DNA from: Chromatiaceae bacterium | GTDB taxonomy: Bacteria; Pseudomonadota; Gammaproteobacteria; SZUA-140 | Reading direction: 5' to 3' | Length of the DNA: 32,890 nt | Assembly: GCA_003232725.1 (NCBI GenBank) | Contig: QIJH01000168.1 | Span: 1 to 32,890 of the forward strand | In this document: positions 8,891-16,622 of the stretch, one piece after another | Layout of the letters: every line of letters begins with the position of its first letter | Numbering within the stretch: the first letter of the stretch is position 1 | Notes under the pieces: generated by a model | What the model was told of the DNA's origin: nothing | Databases searched by the model: none | Seen by the model: the letters and a program-made list of their open reading frames with translations, nothing else | Made by a program: the position numbers and the translations under genes

Positions 8891-8918
8891 CTTGAAAAGG
8901 TATTATCAACCCTTATAT
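8891..8918 (+). promoter_or_regulatory. Heat-shock (sigma-32) promoter of clpB
   Basis: CTTGAAA (8891-8897) and CCCTTATAT (8910-8918) are separated by 12 bases. This closely follows the sigma-32 consensus (CTTGAAA, then CCCCATNT). It lies about 60 bases upstream of the clpB start, and clpB is a classical heat-shock gene, so sequence and context agree. Confidence 0.75.
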
Positions 8919-8979
8919 CAGTAGTATCCTGAGATAAACAGATGTATGTTCGAGATTGCCACGATAGAGAGGACTCCTT

Positions 8980-11583
8980 ATGAGAATGGATCGATTGACA
9001 AGTAAATTCCAGATGGCTTTGGCTGATGCACAAAGCCTGGCGATAGGTCGTGATCACCCATTTATCGAGCCAGTGCATTTGATGACGGCGTTGCTTGATC
9101 AGCAGGGTGGCACAGTGCGTCCGCTACTGAGTCGTGCTGACATCAATGTGAATGCACTACGCTCTCAGTTAGGTGATAGGCTAGATCATCTACCAAGTGT
9201 AGAGGACGCGGATGGTGACCTGCATATCTCGAATGACCTTGGGCGCCTGTTAAATAAGACCGATAAGTTTGCGCAACAGCGTGATGATCAATTTATCTCC
9301 AGTGAGCTCTTTGTACTGGCCGCTGTAGAAGATAAAGGTTCTTTAGGCGATGCGATTCGTGGTGCCGGCGCAGTGAAAGGCGTATTAGAAAAAGCGATTG
9401 ACGAGATGCGTGGTGGTGAACGTGTCAATGATGCCAATGCTGAGCAGCAGCGCCAGGCGCTTGAAAAATTCACTATCGATCTAACAGAGCGCGCTGAGCA
9501 GGGCAAGCTTGACCCTGTGATTGGGCGTGATGATGAAATTCGTCGCACTATTCAGGTGTTGCAACGTCGTACTAAAAATAACCCGGTATTGATCGGTGAG
9601 CCGGGTGTCGGTAAGACGGCTATTGTAGAGGGGTTAGCGCAACGTATTGTGAACGGTGAAGTACCAGAAGGACTTAAGGGTAAGCGTCTTTTATCGCTCG
9701 ATATGGGTTCGTTGATTGCCGGTGCAAAATTTCGCGGTGAGTTTGAAGAGCGTCTCAAGGGTGTGTTGAATGATCTTGCTAAGCAAGAGGGTTCGGTTAT
9801 TCTCTTTATCGATGAATTGCACACTATGGTTGGAGCCGGTAAGGCGGAAGGGGCGATGGATGCGGGCAATATGTTAAAGCCTGCACTTGCGCGGGGTGAA
9901 TTGCATTGTGTGGGTGCGACGACGTTGGATGAGTATCGTCAGTACATTGAAAAAGACGCTGCGTTGGAGCGCCGTTTTCAGAAGGTGCTGGTTGATGAAC
10001 CAAGCGTGGTAGATACCATCGCGATCCTGCGCGGTCTGAAAGAGAAGTATGAAGTGCATCACGGAGTTGAAATTACCGATCCTGCAATTGTCTCGGCGGC
10101 CACGCTTTCACATCGCTATATTACAGATCGTCAGATGCCGGATAAGGCGATTGATCTGATCGACGAAGCGGCGAGCCGTATTCGTATCGAGATTGATTCT
10201 AAACCAGAGTCTATGGATAGGCTTGAACGGCGTTTGATTCAGCTTAAGATTGAGCGTGAAGCATTGGGTAAGGAGAGTGATGATGCATCGAAAAAACGGT
10301 TCGCGATTCTGGATGATGAGATCAGCCGACTAGGGCTTGAATTTGCGGATTTAGAAGAGGTATGGAAGGCCGAAAAGGCTGCCTTACAGGGGACACAAAA
10401 AATTAAAGAAGCGCTTGAACATGCGCGTAATGAACTGGAAACGGCGCGGCGAGGTGGCGATCTGGCGCGGATGTCAGAACTGCAATATGGGCGTATTCCG
10501 GAACTGGAAAAGCAGTTGGATATGGCGGGGCAGGCCGAGATGCAGGAGATGACACTGCTGCGTAATAACGTTACGGAGGAAGAGATTGCAGAGGTTGTTT
10601 CAAAGTGGACCGGGATTCCGGTAACGCGGATGTTAGAAGGCGAGCGTGAAAAGCTGCTGCGCATGGAAGATGTGTTACACCAACGTGTGATTGGTCAGGA
10701 CGAGGCGGTGAAGGTGGTCTCTGATGCGATTCGTCGTTCACGCGCAGGGCTCTCTGATCCCAATCGACCTAACGGTTCGTTTCTGTTTCTAGGGCCAACA
10801 GGTGTTGGTAAAACGGAACTGACCAAAACGCTGGCATCATTTCTGTTTGATACTGACGAGTCATTAGTGCGCATCGATATGTCTGAATTTATGGAAAAGC
10901 ATTCGGTAGCACGCTTGATTGGTGCGCCCCCTGGTTATGTGGGTTACGAAGAGGGGGGGTATCTGACCGAGGCGGTACGTCGTAAGCCTTATTCGGTTGT
11001 ATTGCTAGATGAAGTAGAGAAGGCGCATCCTGATGTATTTAATATTTTATTACAGGTTCTGGACGATGGTCGTCTGACGGATGGTCATGGGCGTACGGTC
11101 GATTTCCGTAATACGGTGATTGTGATGACATCAAACATTGGTTCACAGGTGATCCAGGAGATGATTAGTGAAGAGAATTACGAGGTGATGAAGGACGCAG
11201 TAATGGCAGGTGTTAGTGTTCATTTTCGTCCTGAGTTCATTAATCGTATCGATGACGTAGTGGTTTTCCATCCGTTGGCACAGGCGCAGATACGGGCAAT
11301 TACCGATATTCAAATCGATCATCTACGTGAGCGTTTACGTGAACGAGATATTGGTTTGCAGTTGAGCGATCAGGTACTGGATAAACTGGGTAAAGCGGGT
11401 TTTGATCCTGTCTATGGTGCGCGGCCGCTAAAACGTGCAATCCAGAGTCAATTGGAAAACCGCTTGGCGCAGGAGATCCTTGCCGGGAAGTATTTGGCGG
11501 GTGATATTATTGAGATATCGTTGCTGCATGATGAATTGAGCTTTGAGAAAGGTGTGGCAGAGGCAAACGTATCTGCTGCGTGA
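8980..11583 (+). CDS. clpB: ATP-dependent disaggregase ClpB
   Basis: Hexameric cytoplasmic AAA+ chaperone that works with DnaK to extract polypeptides from aggregates. 867 residues, about ten more than E. coli ClpB. It has an N-terminal Clp repeat domain (1-145); a first ATPase domain with Walker A GEPGVGKT and Walker B ILFIDELH; a coiled-coil middle domain (about 410-525, e.g. [19 protein letters not shown]); and a second ATPase domain with Walker A GPTGVGKT and Walker [13 protein letters not shown]. The ATG at 8980 follows GAGAGGA and matches the family start ([11 protein letters not shown]). The valine corresponding to the E. coli internal start (VND) is encoded by GTC here, so the short isoform is not expected by that route. 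It is preceded by a sigma-32 promoter and is apparently monocistronic. Confidence 0.98.
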   Translation: MRMDRLTSKFQMALADAQSLAIGRDHPFIEPVHLMTALLDQQGGTVRPLLSRADINVNALRSQLGDRLDHLPSVEDADGDLHISNDLGRLLNKTDKFAQQRDDQFISSELFVLAAVEDKGSLGDAIRGAGAVKGVLEKAIDEMRGGERVNDANAEQQRQALEKFTIDLTERAEQGKLDPVIGRDDEIRRTIQVLQRRTKNNPVLIGEPGVGKTAIVEGLAQRIVNGEVPEGLKGKRLLSLDMGSLIAGAKFRGEFEERLKGVLNDLAKQEGSVILFIDELHTMVGAGKAEGAMDAGNMLKPALARGELHCVGATTLDEYRQYIEKDAALERRFQKVLVDEPSVVDTIAILRGLKEKYEVHHGVEITDPAIVSAATLSHRYITDRQMPDKAIDLIDEAASRIRIEIDSKPESMDRLERRLIQLKIEREALGKESDDASKKRFAILDDEISRLGLEFADLEEVWKAEKAALQGTQKIKEALEHARNELETARRGGDLARMSELQYGRIPELEKQLDMAGQAEMQEMTLLRNNVTEEEIAEVVSKWTGIPVTRMLEGEREKLLRMEDVLHQRVIGQDEAVKVVSDAIRRSRAGLSDPNRPNGSFLFLGPTGVGKTELTKTLASFLFDTDESLVRIDMSEFMEKHSVARLIGAPPGYVGYEEGGYLTEAVRRKPYSVVLLDEVEKAHPDVFNILLQVLDDGRLTDGHGRTVDFRNTVIVMTSNIGSQVIQEMISEENYEVMKDAVMAGVSVHFRPEFINRIDDVVVFHPLAQAQIRAITDIQIDHLRERLRERDIGLQLSDQVLDKLGKAGFDPVYGARPLKRAIQSQLENRLAQEILAGKYLAGDIIEISLLHDELSFEKGVAEANVSAA

Positions 11584-11604
11584 GAGTGAACCGTCTGCGG
11601 CTCA

Positions 11605-13395
11605 CTACTCTGCCAGTAGTCCTGGCGATGCTTTTTTGGTATCACTAATTTTTTCTGAGGATATCGTGGGTAATTTAAACCAGAAGCAGGAGCCAAATCC
11701 TTCTTCTGTTGAGAAGCCCATTTCTCCTTTATGCGCTTCAACGATAGCTTTACTGATGGAGAGCCCTAGTCCAGTACTACCCGTTTTGCGAGTGTTGGAG
11801 GAGTCCGCCTGAGTGAACTTCTCAAATAGCTTATGATGAAATGAGGTGGGGATTCCTGTGCCGTGATCGGTAACGCTAATGTTGATGTGTCCATCTATGA
11901 CGATACTCTTAAGTTCGACAGTGCTTCCCGCAGGTGAAAATTTAACTGCATTTGAGATTAAGTTGCACAGTACCTGCATGAGACGACCTGAGTCGGCATT
12001 GATTTGAATACCGGATTGATTGTTGATGATTTTAAGGTGAATGCTGAATTTTTTGGCATCGGTTCGATTAACTTCAACTGCCTGTTCGATGAACGGTGCA
12101 ACCTCCATTATGCATGGGGTATACATCATGTTACCCGCTTCGATTTTCTGTATATCGAGGATGTCGTTGATTAACAGTAATAGTCGGTCTGTGTTGTTAT
12201 TGGCGACAATTAACATCTCTTTGACCTGAGGGGGTATGTCACCTAAAGCTCCGCCATTAATGAGTCCTAATGAGCCGCTAATTGAGGTCAGCGGTGTGCG
12301 CAACTCATGGCTAACGGTGGAGACAAATTCATTTTTAAGCTTTTCTGCTCGCTTACGTTTGGTAATGTCACGAGCAATGCCGCTGAAGAGGCGTTGGTTG
12401 CCAATTTTCATCTCGTTGATGGAGAGTTCAAGTGGAAAAATCTCTCCATTTTTTCGTTGACCCTCAATTTCAACCCGAGTACCGATAATGGTTTTTTGGT
12501 TGCTTTTGATATACCGTTGTAGCCCCTCTGAATGTACCTTTTTATATGCCGCAGGCATCAATAGAGTGATGTTTTTGCCCTTCACTTCCTCCTCGGTGTA
12601 GCCGAAAATTTTTCTTGCAGCGAGTGTAAAGGACTCAATTATTCCTGCTTCATCGATGGTGATGATGCCATCTGCAATGTTATTAAGTACTGTCGAAATA
12701 CGGACTTCGTTGGCACGAGAGGTTTGTGCCAATTCTTGAAGGCTGTGGGTCGTGCGCCAAAGCTCTTTACCCATGGTATTAAAGGCGATAGTCAGGTTGG
12801 ATATCTCGTCGTTACCTTGGTGAGGTAGTTGGATTTTGTAATCACCATCTGCCAGTCGGCTAGCTGCTTTTTCAAGCCGTAAAACTGGTTTACGGATAAC
12901 TGCATTCTGCCAAAAAGCACTCATCAGTCCAATGACTGCAAAGAGTAACAGTGCAATTAATTCCAGGTTGAATATGCGTTGTTTTTCTATTTGAAGTTCT
13001 TGCGTGACATCAATGATTAACTGGATGTCGCCGACATTCTCATTGTTTACTAACAATTGGTGAGAGAGCGAGATATAATTGTTGTCATCTAATAAGATAG
13101 TTTTTTTGATCGGATAAATTTGAATTCCATCCGGATTCCTTAGTACCACCTGTTTCCAGCGTTCTTTGTGGATTTGGCGTGTGTGTGACAGGCTGCTGTG
13201 TAAGGCGGCAAAATCACCGGCAAGTAGAGAGCGAATAAGGCTTGGTTCTAATGTTTTAAGTACTCTGGTTTCTTGCGCTATGATTTTTTCTTGCTTGTCA
13301 TTTTGTAGGCTCTCGCCCCAATAGAAATGAATGACGATGGCAAAACAGAAAACGCCAATTAAGATTGGTAGCAGTAGTTTTCCTAGAAGGCCCAT
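11605..13395 (-). CDS. Membrane sensor histidine kinase with HAMP and FixL-like PAS domain
   Basis: 596 residues: transmembrane segment about 7-25, a periplasmic domain to about 142, second transmembrane segment about 143-163, HAMP about 165-220, PAS about 232-345, HisKA with phospho-acceptor His363 in VSHELRTP, then an HATPase domain (NLISNAVKFSP; DHGTGIP; TGLGLSISKAIVEAHKGEM). It should autophosphorylate and pass the phosphate to a response regulator, which is not encoded next to it. The PAS domain resembles that of FixL (FGYTEEEVKGKNITLLMP; RKNGEIFPLELSINEM) and has a histidine (His288) where FixL has its haem ligand. However, the arginine of FixL that contacts bound oxygen is not aligned. 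It follows the small PhnD-like gene by 18 bases, so the two probably form one transcript. Confidence 0.92.
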   Translation of the reverse strand: MGLLGKLLLPILIGVFCFAIVIHFYWGESLQNDKQEKIIAQETRVLKTLEPSLIRSLLAGDFAALHSSLSHTRQIHKERWKQVVLRNPDGIQIYPIKKTILLDDNNYISLSHQLLVNNENVGDIQLIIDVTQELQIEKQRIFNLELIALLLFAVIGLMSAFWQNAVIRKPVLRLEKAASRLADGDYKIQLPHQGNDEISNLTIAFNTMGKELWRTTHSLQELAQTSRANEVRISTVLNNIADGIITIDEAGIIESFTLAARKIFGYTEEEVKGKNITLLMPAAYKKVHSEGLQRYIKSNQKTIIGTRVEIEGQRKNGEIFPLELSINEMKIGNQRLFSGIARDITKRKRAEKLKNEFVSTVSHELRTPLTSISGSLGLINGGALGDIPPQVKEMLIVANNNTDRLLLLINDILDIQKIEAGNMMYTPCIMEVAPFIEQAVEVNRTDAKKFSIHLKIINNQSGIQINADSGRLMQVLCNLISNAVKFSPAGSTVELKSIVIDGHINISVTDHGTGIPTSFHHKLFEKFTQADSSNTRKTGSTGLGLSISKAIVEAHKGEMGFSTEEGFGSCFWFKLPTISSEKISDTKKASPGLLAE

Positions 13396-13413
13396 TGAGT
13401 CGTTATTCTTTAA

Positions 13414-13680
13414 TTAAGATTGTTCTTGATAAAATATTTCTAGCCCCAACTTGTTAAGCGAAGCGTAATTTTCCATAGAAGTGGAACTGATTTTCTTGAT
13501 AGGAACTTTCTTTAGCATTAGTTGGCCTTGAGTCGTATTGCTCAGTGAGAGCAACGTTTCAGTGACTTGTTTTACCTCTTCTAGCGGAACGCTAGGGTCT
13601 ACGCTGATGGCGGTGCCACTCGTGCACGTGAGCAATAGGGTAATAAAGCACGCAGTGATAGTCAGTGGTGATGATTTCAT
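13414..13680 (-). CDS. Short secreted protein resembling the C-terminus of a PhnD-type binding protein
   Basis: 88 residues with a signal peptide (MKSSPLTITACFITLLLTCTSGTA), preceded by a strong GGAGG. The mature part (VPLEEVKQVTETLLSLSNTTQGQLMLKKVPIK, then the ENYASLNKLGLEI tail) resembles the last 60 residues of phosphate/phosphonate-type periplasmic binding proteins, in which a helix ending 'T..G...L' precedes a 'Y..L..LGI' tail. The two ligand-binding lobes are absent. It may be a deletion derivative in which signal peptide and C-terminus were joined, or a real mini-protein. The 18-base gap to the histidine kinase gene suggests it once supplied, or still modulates, the sensor input. The homology is by eye and moderate. 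Confidence 0.65.
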   Translation of the reverse strand: MKSSPLTITACFITLLLTCTSGTAISVDPSVPLEEVKQVTETLLSLSNTTQGQLMLKKVPIKKISSTSMENYASLNKLGLEIFYQEQS

Positions 13681-13829
13681 TGTCAGCCTCCATGCTTTTC
13701 AATGGGATCTTAACAGTTATCTGCAATTACATGCGGTAAAGTGCATTCTTGTTAGATTGTATCGTCACTTTAAAAAAAAATTGTAGTAATAAATATTGAC
13801 ACTGGAAATTACTGGTTTTTTATATGGTT

Positions 13830-13860
13830 TTGGCATGATCTCGCTTGCTCAGGGTATAAT
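13830..13860 (+). promoter_or_regulatory. Possible promoter of cmoA-cmoB
   Basis: TATAAT (13855-13860) is a perfect -10 hexamer about 50 bases upstream of the cmoA ATG. The best -35 is TTGGCA (13830-13835) at 19 bases, longer than ideal. It is the only strong -10 in this gap. Confidence 0.35.
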
Positions 13861-13912
13861 GAGGTTTGATGGTTTATGACGTTGTTTGTATTGATATGAA
13901 GGTGTGTTTGAA

Positions 13913-14659
13913 ATGAAAAAACCAGGATCGGATCAGCTATATGCAGCGCCGCTCGATGAAATTGTCAGTTTTCGCTTTGATGAGACAGTCGCGGATGTTT
14001 TTCCCGATATGATTAATCGCTCAGTGCCGGGCTACAGCACCCTGATTAATGTGGCGGGGATCTTGTCATCTCAATATGCACAGCCGGCTAGTCGGCTCTA
14101 TGATCTGGGTTGTTCTCTCGGTGCGGTGACGTTATCGATGCGCCGTCGCTTAACACAGCCAGATTGTCAACTGATTGCCATTGATAATTCTGCAGCGATG
14201 TTGTCACGCTGCCGTCAATATGTGAACGCTGATACGGTTGATGTTCCGGTTGATGTTCCGGTTGAATTTTCATGTGCTGATATTCAGCATGTTTCCATTG
14301 AGCATGCCTCTGTTGTTGTTTTAAATTTGACGCTGCAATTTATAGCCCCCTCTCGTCGCATGGCAATGATTGAGAGAATTTATGCTGGCATGCTACCGGG
14401 TGGAGTGTTGTTATTGGCGGAAAAACTGGCTTTTAGTGACGAGACAGAGGCCGCATTTTTTACTGAAATGCACCATGCCTTCAAACGTAGCAACGGTTAC
14501 AGTGCGTTAGAGGTGAGTCAAAAGCGTGCGGCGCTGGATAACGTGCTGGTGCCTGAGACGCGTGAGCAGCACGAGGCGCGCCTACGAGATATCGGCTTTA
14601 ACGAAGTGCGTCAGTGGTTTCAGTGCCTTAACTTTGTCTCGTTTATGGCAGTGAAGTGA
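13913..14659 (+). CDS. cmoA: Carboxy-S-adenosyl-L-methionine synthase CmoA
   Basis: Makes carboxy-SAM from SAM and prephenate, the donor CmoB uses to modify tRNA wobble uridine. The ORF track starts at a GTG; the ATG at 13913 has GAAGG about nine bases upstream and gives 248 residues, close to E. coli (247). Recognised pieces are the N-terminal DETVADVFPDMINRSVPGY, the SAM-binding YDLGCSLGAVTLSMRR, and VVLNLTLQFIAP. A 12-base tandem repeat (14237-14260) adds a duplicated VDVP in a loop before the EFSCADI strand; the frame is kept. The cmoB start overlaps its stop, so the two genes are translationally coupled. Confidence 0.96.
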   Translation: MKKPGSDQLYAAPLDEIVSFRFDETVADVFPDMINRSVPGYSTLINVAGILSSQYAQPASRLYDLGCSLGAVTLSMRRRLTQPDCQLIAIDNSAAMLSRCRQYVNADTVDVPVDVPVEFSCADIQHVSIEHASVVVLNLTLQFIAPSRRMAMIERIYAGMLPGGVLLLAEKLAFSDETEAAFFTEMHHAFKRSNGYSALEVSQKRAALDNVLVPETREQHEARLRDIGFNEVRQWFQCLNFVSFMAVK

Positions 14660-15627
14660 CTGTTTATCACCGTCTTTATGAGCAGCTTGCGGGTTCGCTG
14701 CTTGAAGGGTGGCTTGAGACGTTACCTGTGGCGGTGGCTGCAACCTTTGAACGCGGGCACGGGGATCTTGCTAAATGGCAGGCAGTTGTTGATGGGCTGC
14801 CAAAGATTAAACCATCATCGATCGAGCTGTCCTCTGATTGTGTGCGGATTGGCGAAGCTGGTGATATTGATGTCGAGACGACTGTCGAAATTGAGCGTCA
14901 GCTGCGCCTTATGCACCCCTGGCGAAAGGGACCCTATTCGATGTTTGGTATTGATATCGATACTGAGTGGCGTTCGGATTGGAAATGGAGGCGGCTTCAG
15001 CAACATATTTCGTCGCTAAAGGGGCGTTATGTGCTGGATGTGGGCTGCGGTAATGGTTATCACGCCTGGCGTATGGCGGGTGAAGGGGCTGAGTTGGTGG
15101 TGGGCGTTGATCCAACCATATTGTTTGTGATGCAGTATCAGGCCCTGCAGCAGTATATGCCTCATGTGCCCGTGTACGTGTTACCGCTGGGCATTGAACA
15201 TTTACCTCGAAAACTAAATGGTTTTGATACGCTTTTTTCGATGGGCGTGCTGTATCACCGTCGTTCACCGATTGATCACCTCTATGAATTGCGTTCGCTG
15301 TTGCGCGCCGGCGGGGAGTTGGTGCTGGAGACGTTAGTGGTTGATGGCGATGCTGACACGGTATTAGTGCCGCAGGGGCGTTATGCGAAAATGCGTAATG
15401 TATGGTTTATTCCGTCGCCACAGGCACTAGAGGGGTGGCTAATGCGTTGTGGTTTTAAGAATGTTCGCCTGGTGGATGTTGCGGTGACATCGCTTGATGA
15501 ACAGCGTAGTACCAGCTGGATGACCTTTGATTCGCTCCCTGATTTTCTTGATCCCGATGATAGAGCCTTGACTGTTGAAGGACTGCCTGCACCAAAACGA
15601 GCGGTGTACATTGCAGAAGCGCCTTGA
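14656..15627 (+). CDS. cmoB: tRNA U34 carboxymethyltransferase CmoB
   Basis: Transfers the carboxymethyl group of carboxy-SAM to 5-hydroxyuridine-34 of tRNAs, giving cmo5U. 323 residues, the usual family length. The start is a GTG within GTGA overlapping the cmoA stop. The N-terminal region carries the family stretch RKGPYSMFGIDIDTEWRSDWKW; the methyltransferase core shows VLDVGCGNGYHAWRM and later FDTLFSMGVLYHRRSP. The C-terminal NVWFIPS and STSWMTFDSLPDFLDP also match the family. All expected segments are present. cmoA and cmoB form a two-gene operon. Confidence 0.97.
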   Translation: MTVYHRLYEQLAGSLLEGWLETLPVAVAATFERGHGDLAKWQAVVDGLPKIKPSSIELSSDCVRIGEAGDIDVETTVEIERQLRLMHPWRKGPYSMFGIDIDTEWRSDWKWRRLQQHISSLKGRYVLDVGCGNGYHAWRMAGEGAELVVGVDPTILFVMQYQALQQYMPHVPVYVLPLGIEHLPRKLNGFDTLFSMGVLYHRRSPIDHLYELRSLLRAGGELVLETLVVDGDADTVLVPQGRYAKMRNVWFIPSPQALEGWLMRCGFKNVRLVDVAVTSLDEQRSTSWMTFDSLPDFLDPDDRALTVEGLPAPKRAVYIAEAP

Positions 15628-15690
15628 GCTTAATTGGGATGTCGTTGGGTATCCTTATGAAACAGAAGGATTAATGTTCATTTAATGCGC

Positions 15691-15737
15691 TTTGCAGATA
15701 AAACAGTCATGATATAATCACTCTATCTCTTAGAGTG
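15691..15737 (+). promoter_or_regulatory. Promoter with an inverted repeat at the transcript start
   Basis: TTTGCA (15691-15696) and TATAAT (15713-15718) are separated by 16 bases. Immediately after the -10 lies a perfect inverted repeat, CACTCTA-TCTCT-TAGAGTG (15719-15737), covering the expected transcription start. It could be an operator or a 5' hairpin. It drives the arginine-rich 117-residue ORF starting at 15755. Confidence 0.5.
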
Positions 15738-15754
15738 ACGGTGGTATTTGTCTG

Positions 15755-16108
15755 ATGCTAATGTTTGACCCTCAATACGTTCGTCCTGATGATGTCGGTA
15801 CGCAACGTAATAAAACCTTGTTGCTGACGAAGTCTGAATCAGTACAAGAAGCTGAAAGTGTTGCTTATCGAGAGCGGGATCAAGCGGGAAACAGGGCGAT
15901 TCCACACCCTGTTATAGGGCATGAGCGCCGTAAAATAGCATCGCGAGACCGTCGTGAGCATGAACGTCGTCAGGAGAACGACTGGCCACTACTGGATACG
16001 CGCTGTCATCGCGAGCGCCGTACAAAACGGCGGCGAGAAGATGATGTGTTGCTTGGCTCTGAAAAGCCTTCGAGCAGGCTAAGAATCGGTGTTAATGAGG
16101 TTGTTTAA
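15755..16108 (+). CDS. Arginine- and glutamate-rich hypothetical protein
   Basis: 117 residues, very highly charged; the middle is a run of R, E, H and D (GHERRKIASRDRREHERRQ; HRERRTKRRREDD). No signal peptide, membrane segment or known fold is visible, and I do not recognise a family. The opening MLMFDPQYVRPDD is less biased. It has its own plausible promoter with an inverted repeat about 20-35 bases upstream. A 25-codon basic ORF (16108-16185) overlaps its stop as TAATG, just before the miniature element. Arg-rich composition of this kind suggests a disordered or nucleic-acid-binding protein, but no function can be assigned. The overlapping minus-strand ORF is less likely because it has no such promoter. 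Confidence 0.55.
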   Translation: MLMFDPQYVRPDDVGTQRNKTLLLTKSESVQEAESVAYRERDQAGNRAIPHPVIGHERRKIASRDRREHERRQENDWPLLDTRCHRERRTKRRREDDVLLGSEKPSSRLRIGVNEVV

Positions 16109-16191
16109 TGCGAACTTTGGGGTACGTTTCTGGTTTAAAATTAAGTGGCAGGCTAAAAATCAGGTTGGGTATTAAAAATAGATAGAAATAT

Positions 16192-16342
16192 GTAACTACT
16201 CAGCGAGTAGTCAAAATTAACAGTGGCTGCTCAGATCGCCCATGAAATCTGCCAGTTTCTTTATGCCCTCGGGTGCAAGGCGTGTAAATGATCATTTTTT
16301 AACGCTGAACGGGTGGAGTTCATGGGTTAGCTGAGTAGTTAC
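16192..16342. mobile_element. Miniature inverted-repeat element, family C, complete copy
   Basis: The ends are GTAACTACTCAG and CTGAGTAGTTAC, flanked by a perfect 8-bp direct repeat AGAAATAT (16184-16191 and 16343-16350). Length is 151 bp and there is no gene. It is the reverse complement of copy 1 at the window start. GTAA ends with 8-bp duplications are typical of the IS66 family, so a related transposase elsewhere probably moves it (inference). With its flanks it accounts for most of the 16109-16430 gap. Confidence 0.9.
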
Positions 16343-16430
16343 AGAAATATTAGGAAAAGCATGAGGGTCTGGTGTATCGTGTGCCTTGCCGTCAAAATTG
16401 TTCGTAGCAAACGAAAACCAAGGGGTCAGG

Positions 16431-16607
16431 ATGTTAGCGATATACATACAGATTGCCATCGTATTGGCAGTTGTCGCATTTTTAGTTTTTTTAATGCTAG
16501 ATGATAAGAAGAACCGCAAGCTTCGGGATGAGGAAGAAAAAGAGGAAGCATTGGCGTTGCAAAGCAAGCAACAGGAAGACGCCACTAAAAAAGCTGAAAA
16601 TGATTAG
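16431..16607 (+). CDS. Small single-pass membrane protein
   Basis: 58 residues starting at the ATG after AAGGGGTCAGG; the ORF track's earlier start adds 15 residues without a better ribosome site. One transmembrane helix (IAIVLAVVAFLVFLML) is followed by a short basic and then acidic cytoplasmic tail (DDKKNRKLRDEEEKEEALALQSKQQEDATKKAEND) likely to be helical. The layout resembles small inner-membrane adaptor or assembly proteins, but I recognise no family. It converges on the kelch gene with a 15-base gap. Confidence 0.65.
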   Translation: MLAIYIQIAIVLAVVAFLVFLMLDDKKNRKLRDEEEKEEALALQSKQQEDATKKAEND

Positions 16608-16622
16608 TTGAGCGCGCTTTAT

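Noticed and set aside
13830-13850. Sigma-54 promoter TGGCATG...TTGC before cmoA
   Set aside because: The GG-to-GC distance is 13 bases rather than the required 10.
14909-15268. 119-residue minus-strand ORF inside cmoB
   Set aside because: It lies wholly within cmoB, which has complete family motifs.
15723-15905. 60-residue minus-strand ORF
   Set aside because: It overlaps the promoter, the inverted repeat and the start of the better-supported plus-strand ORF, and shows no features of its own.
16292-16585. 97-residue minus-strand ORF, serine-rich
   Set aside because: It spans the miniature element and the antisense of the small membrane protein; its composition is a shadow effect.
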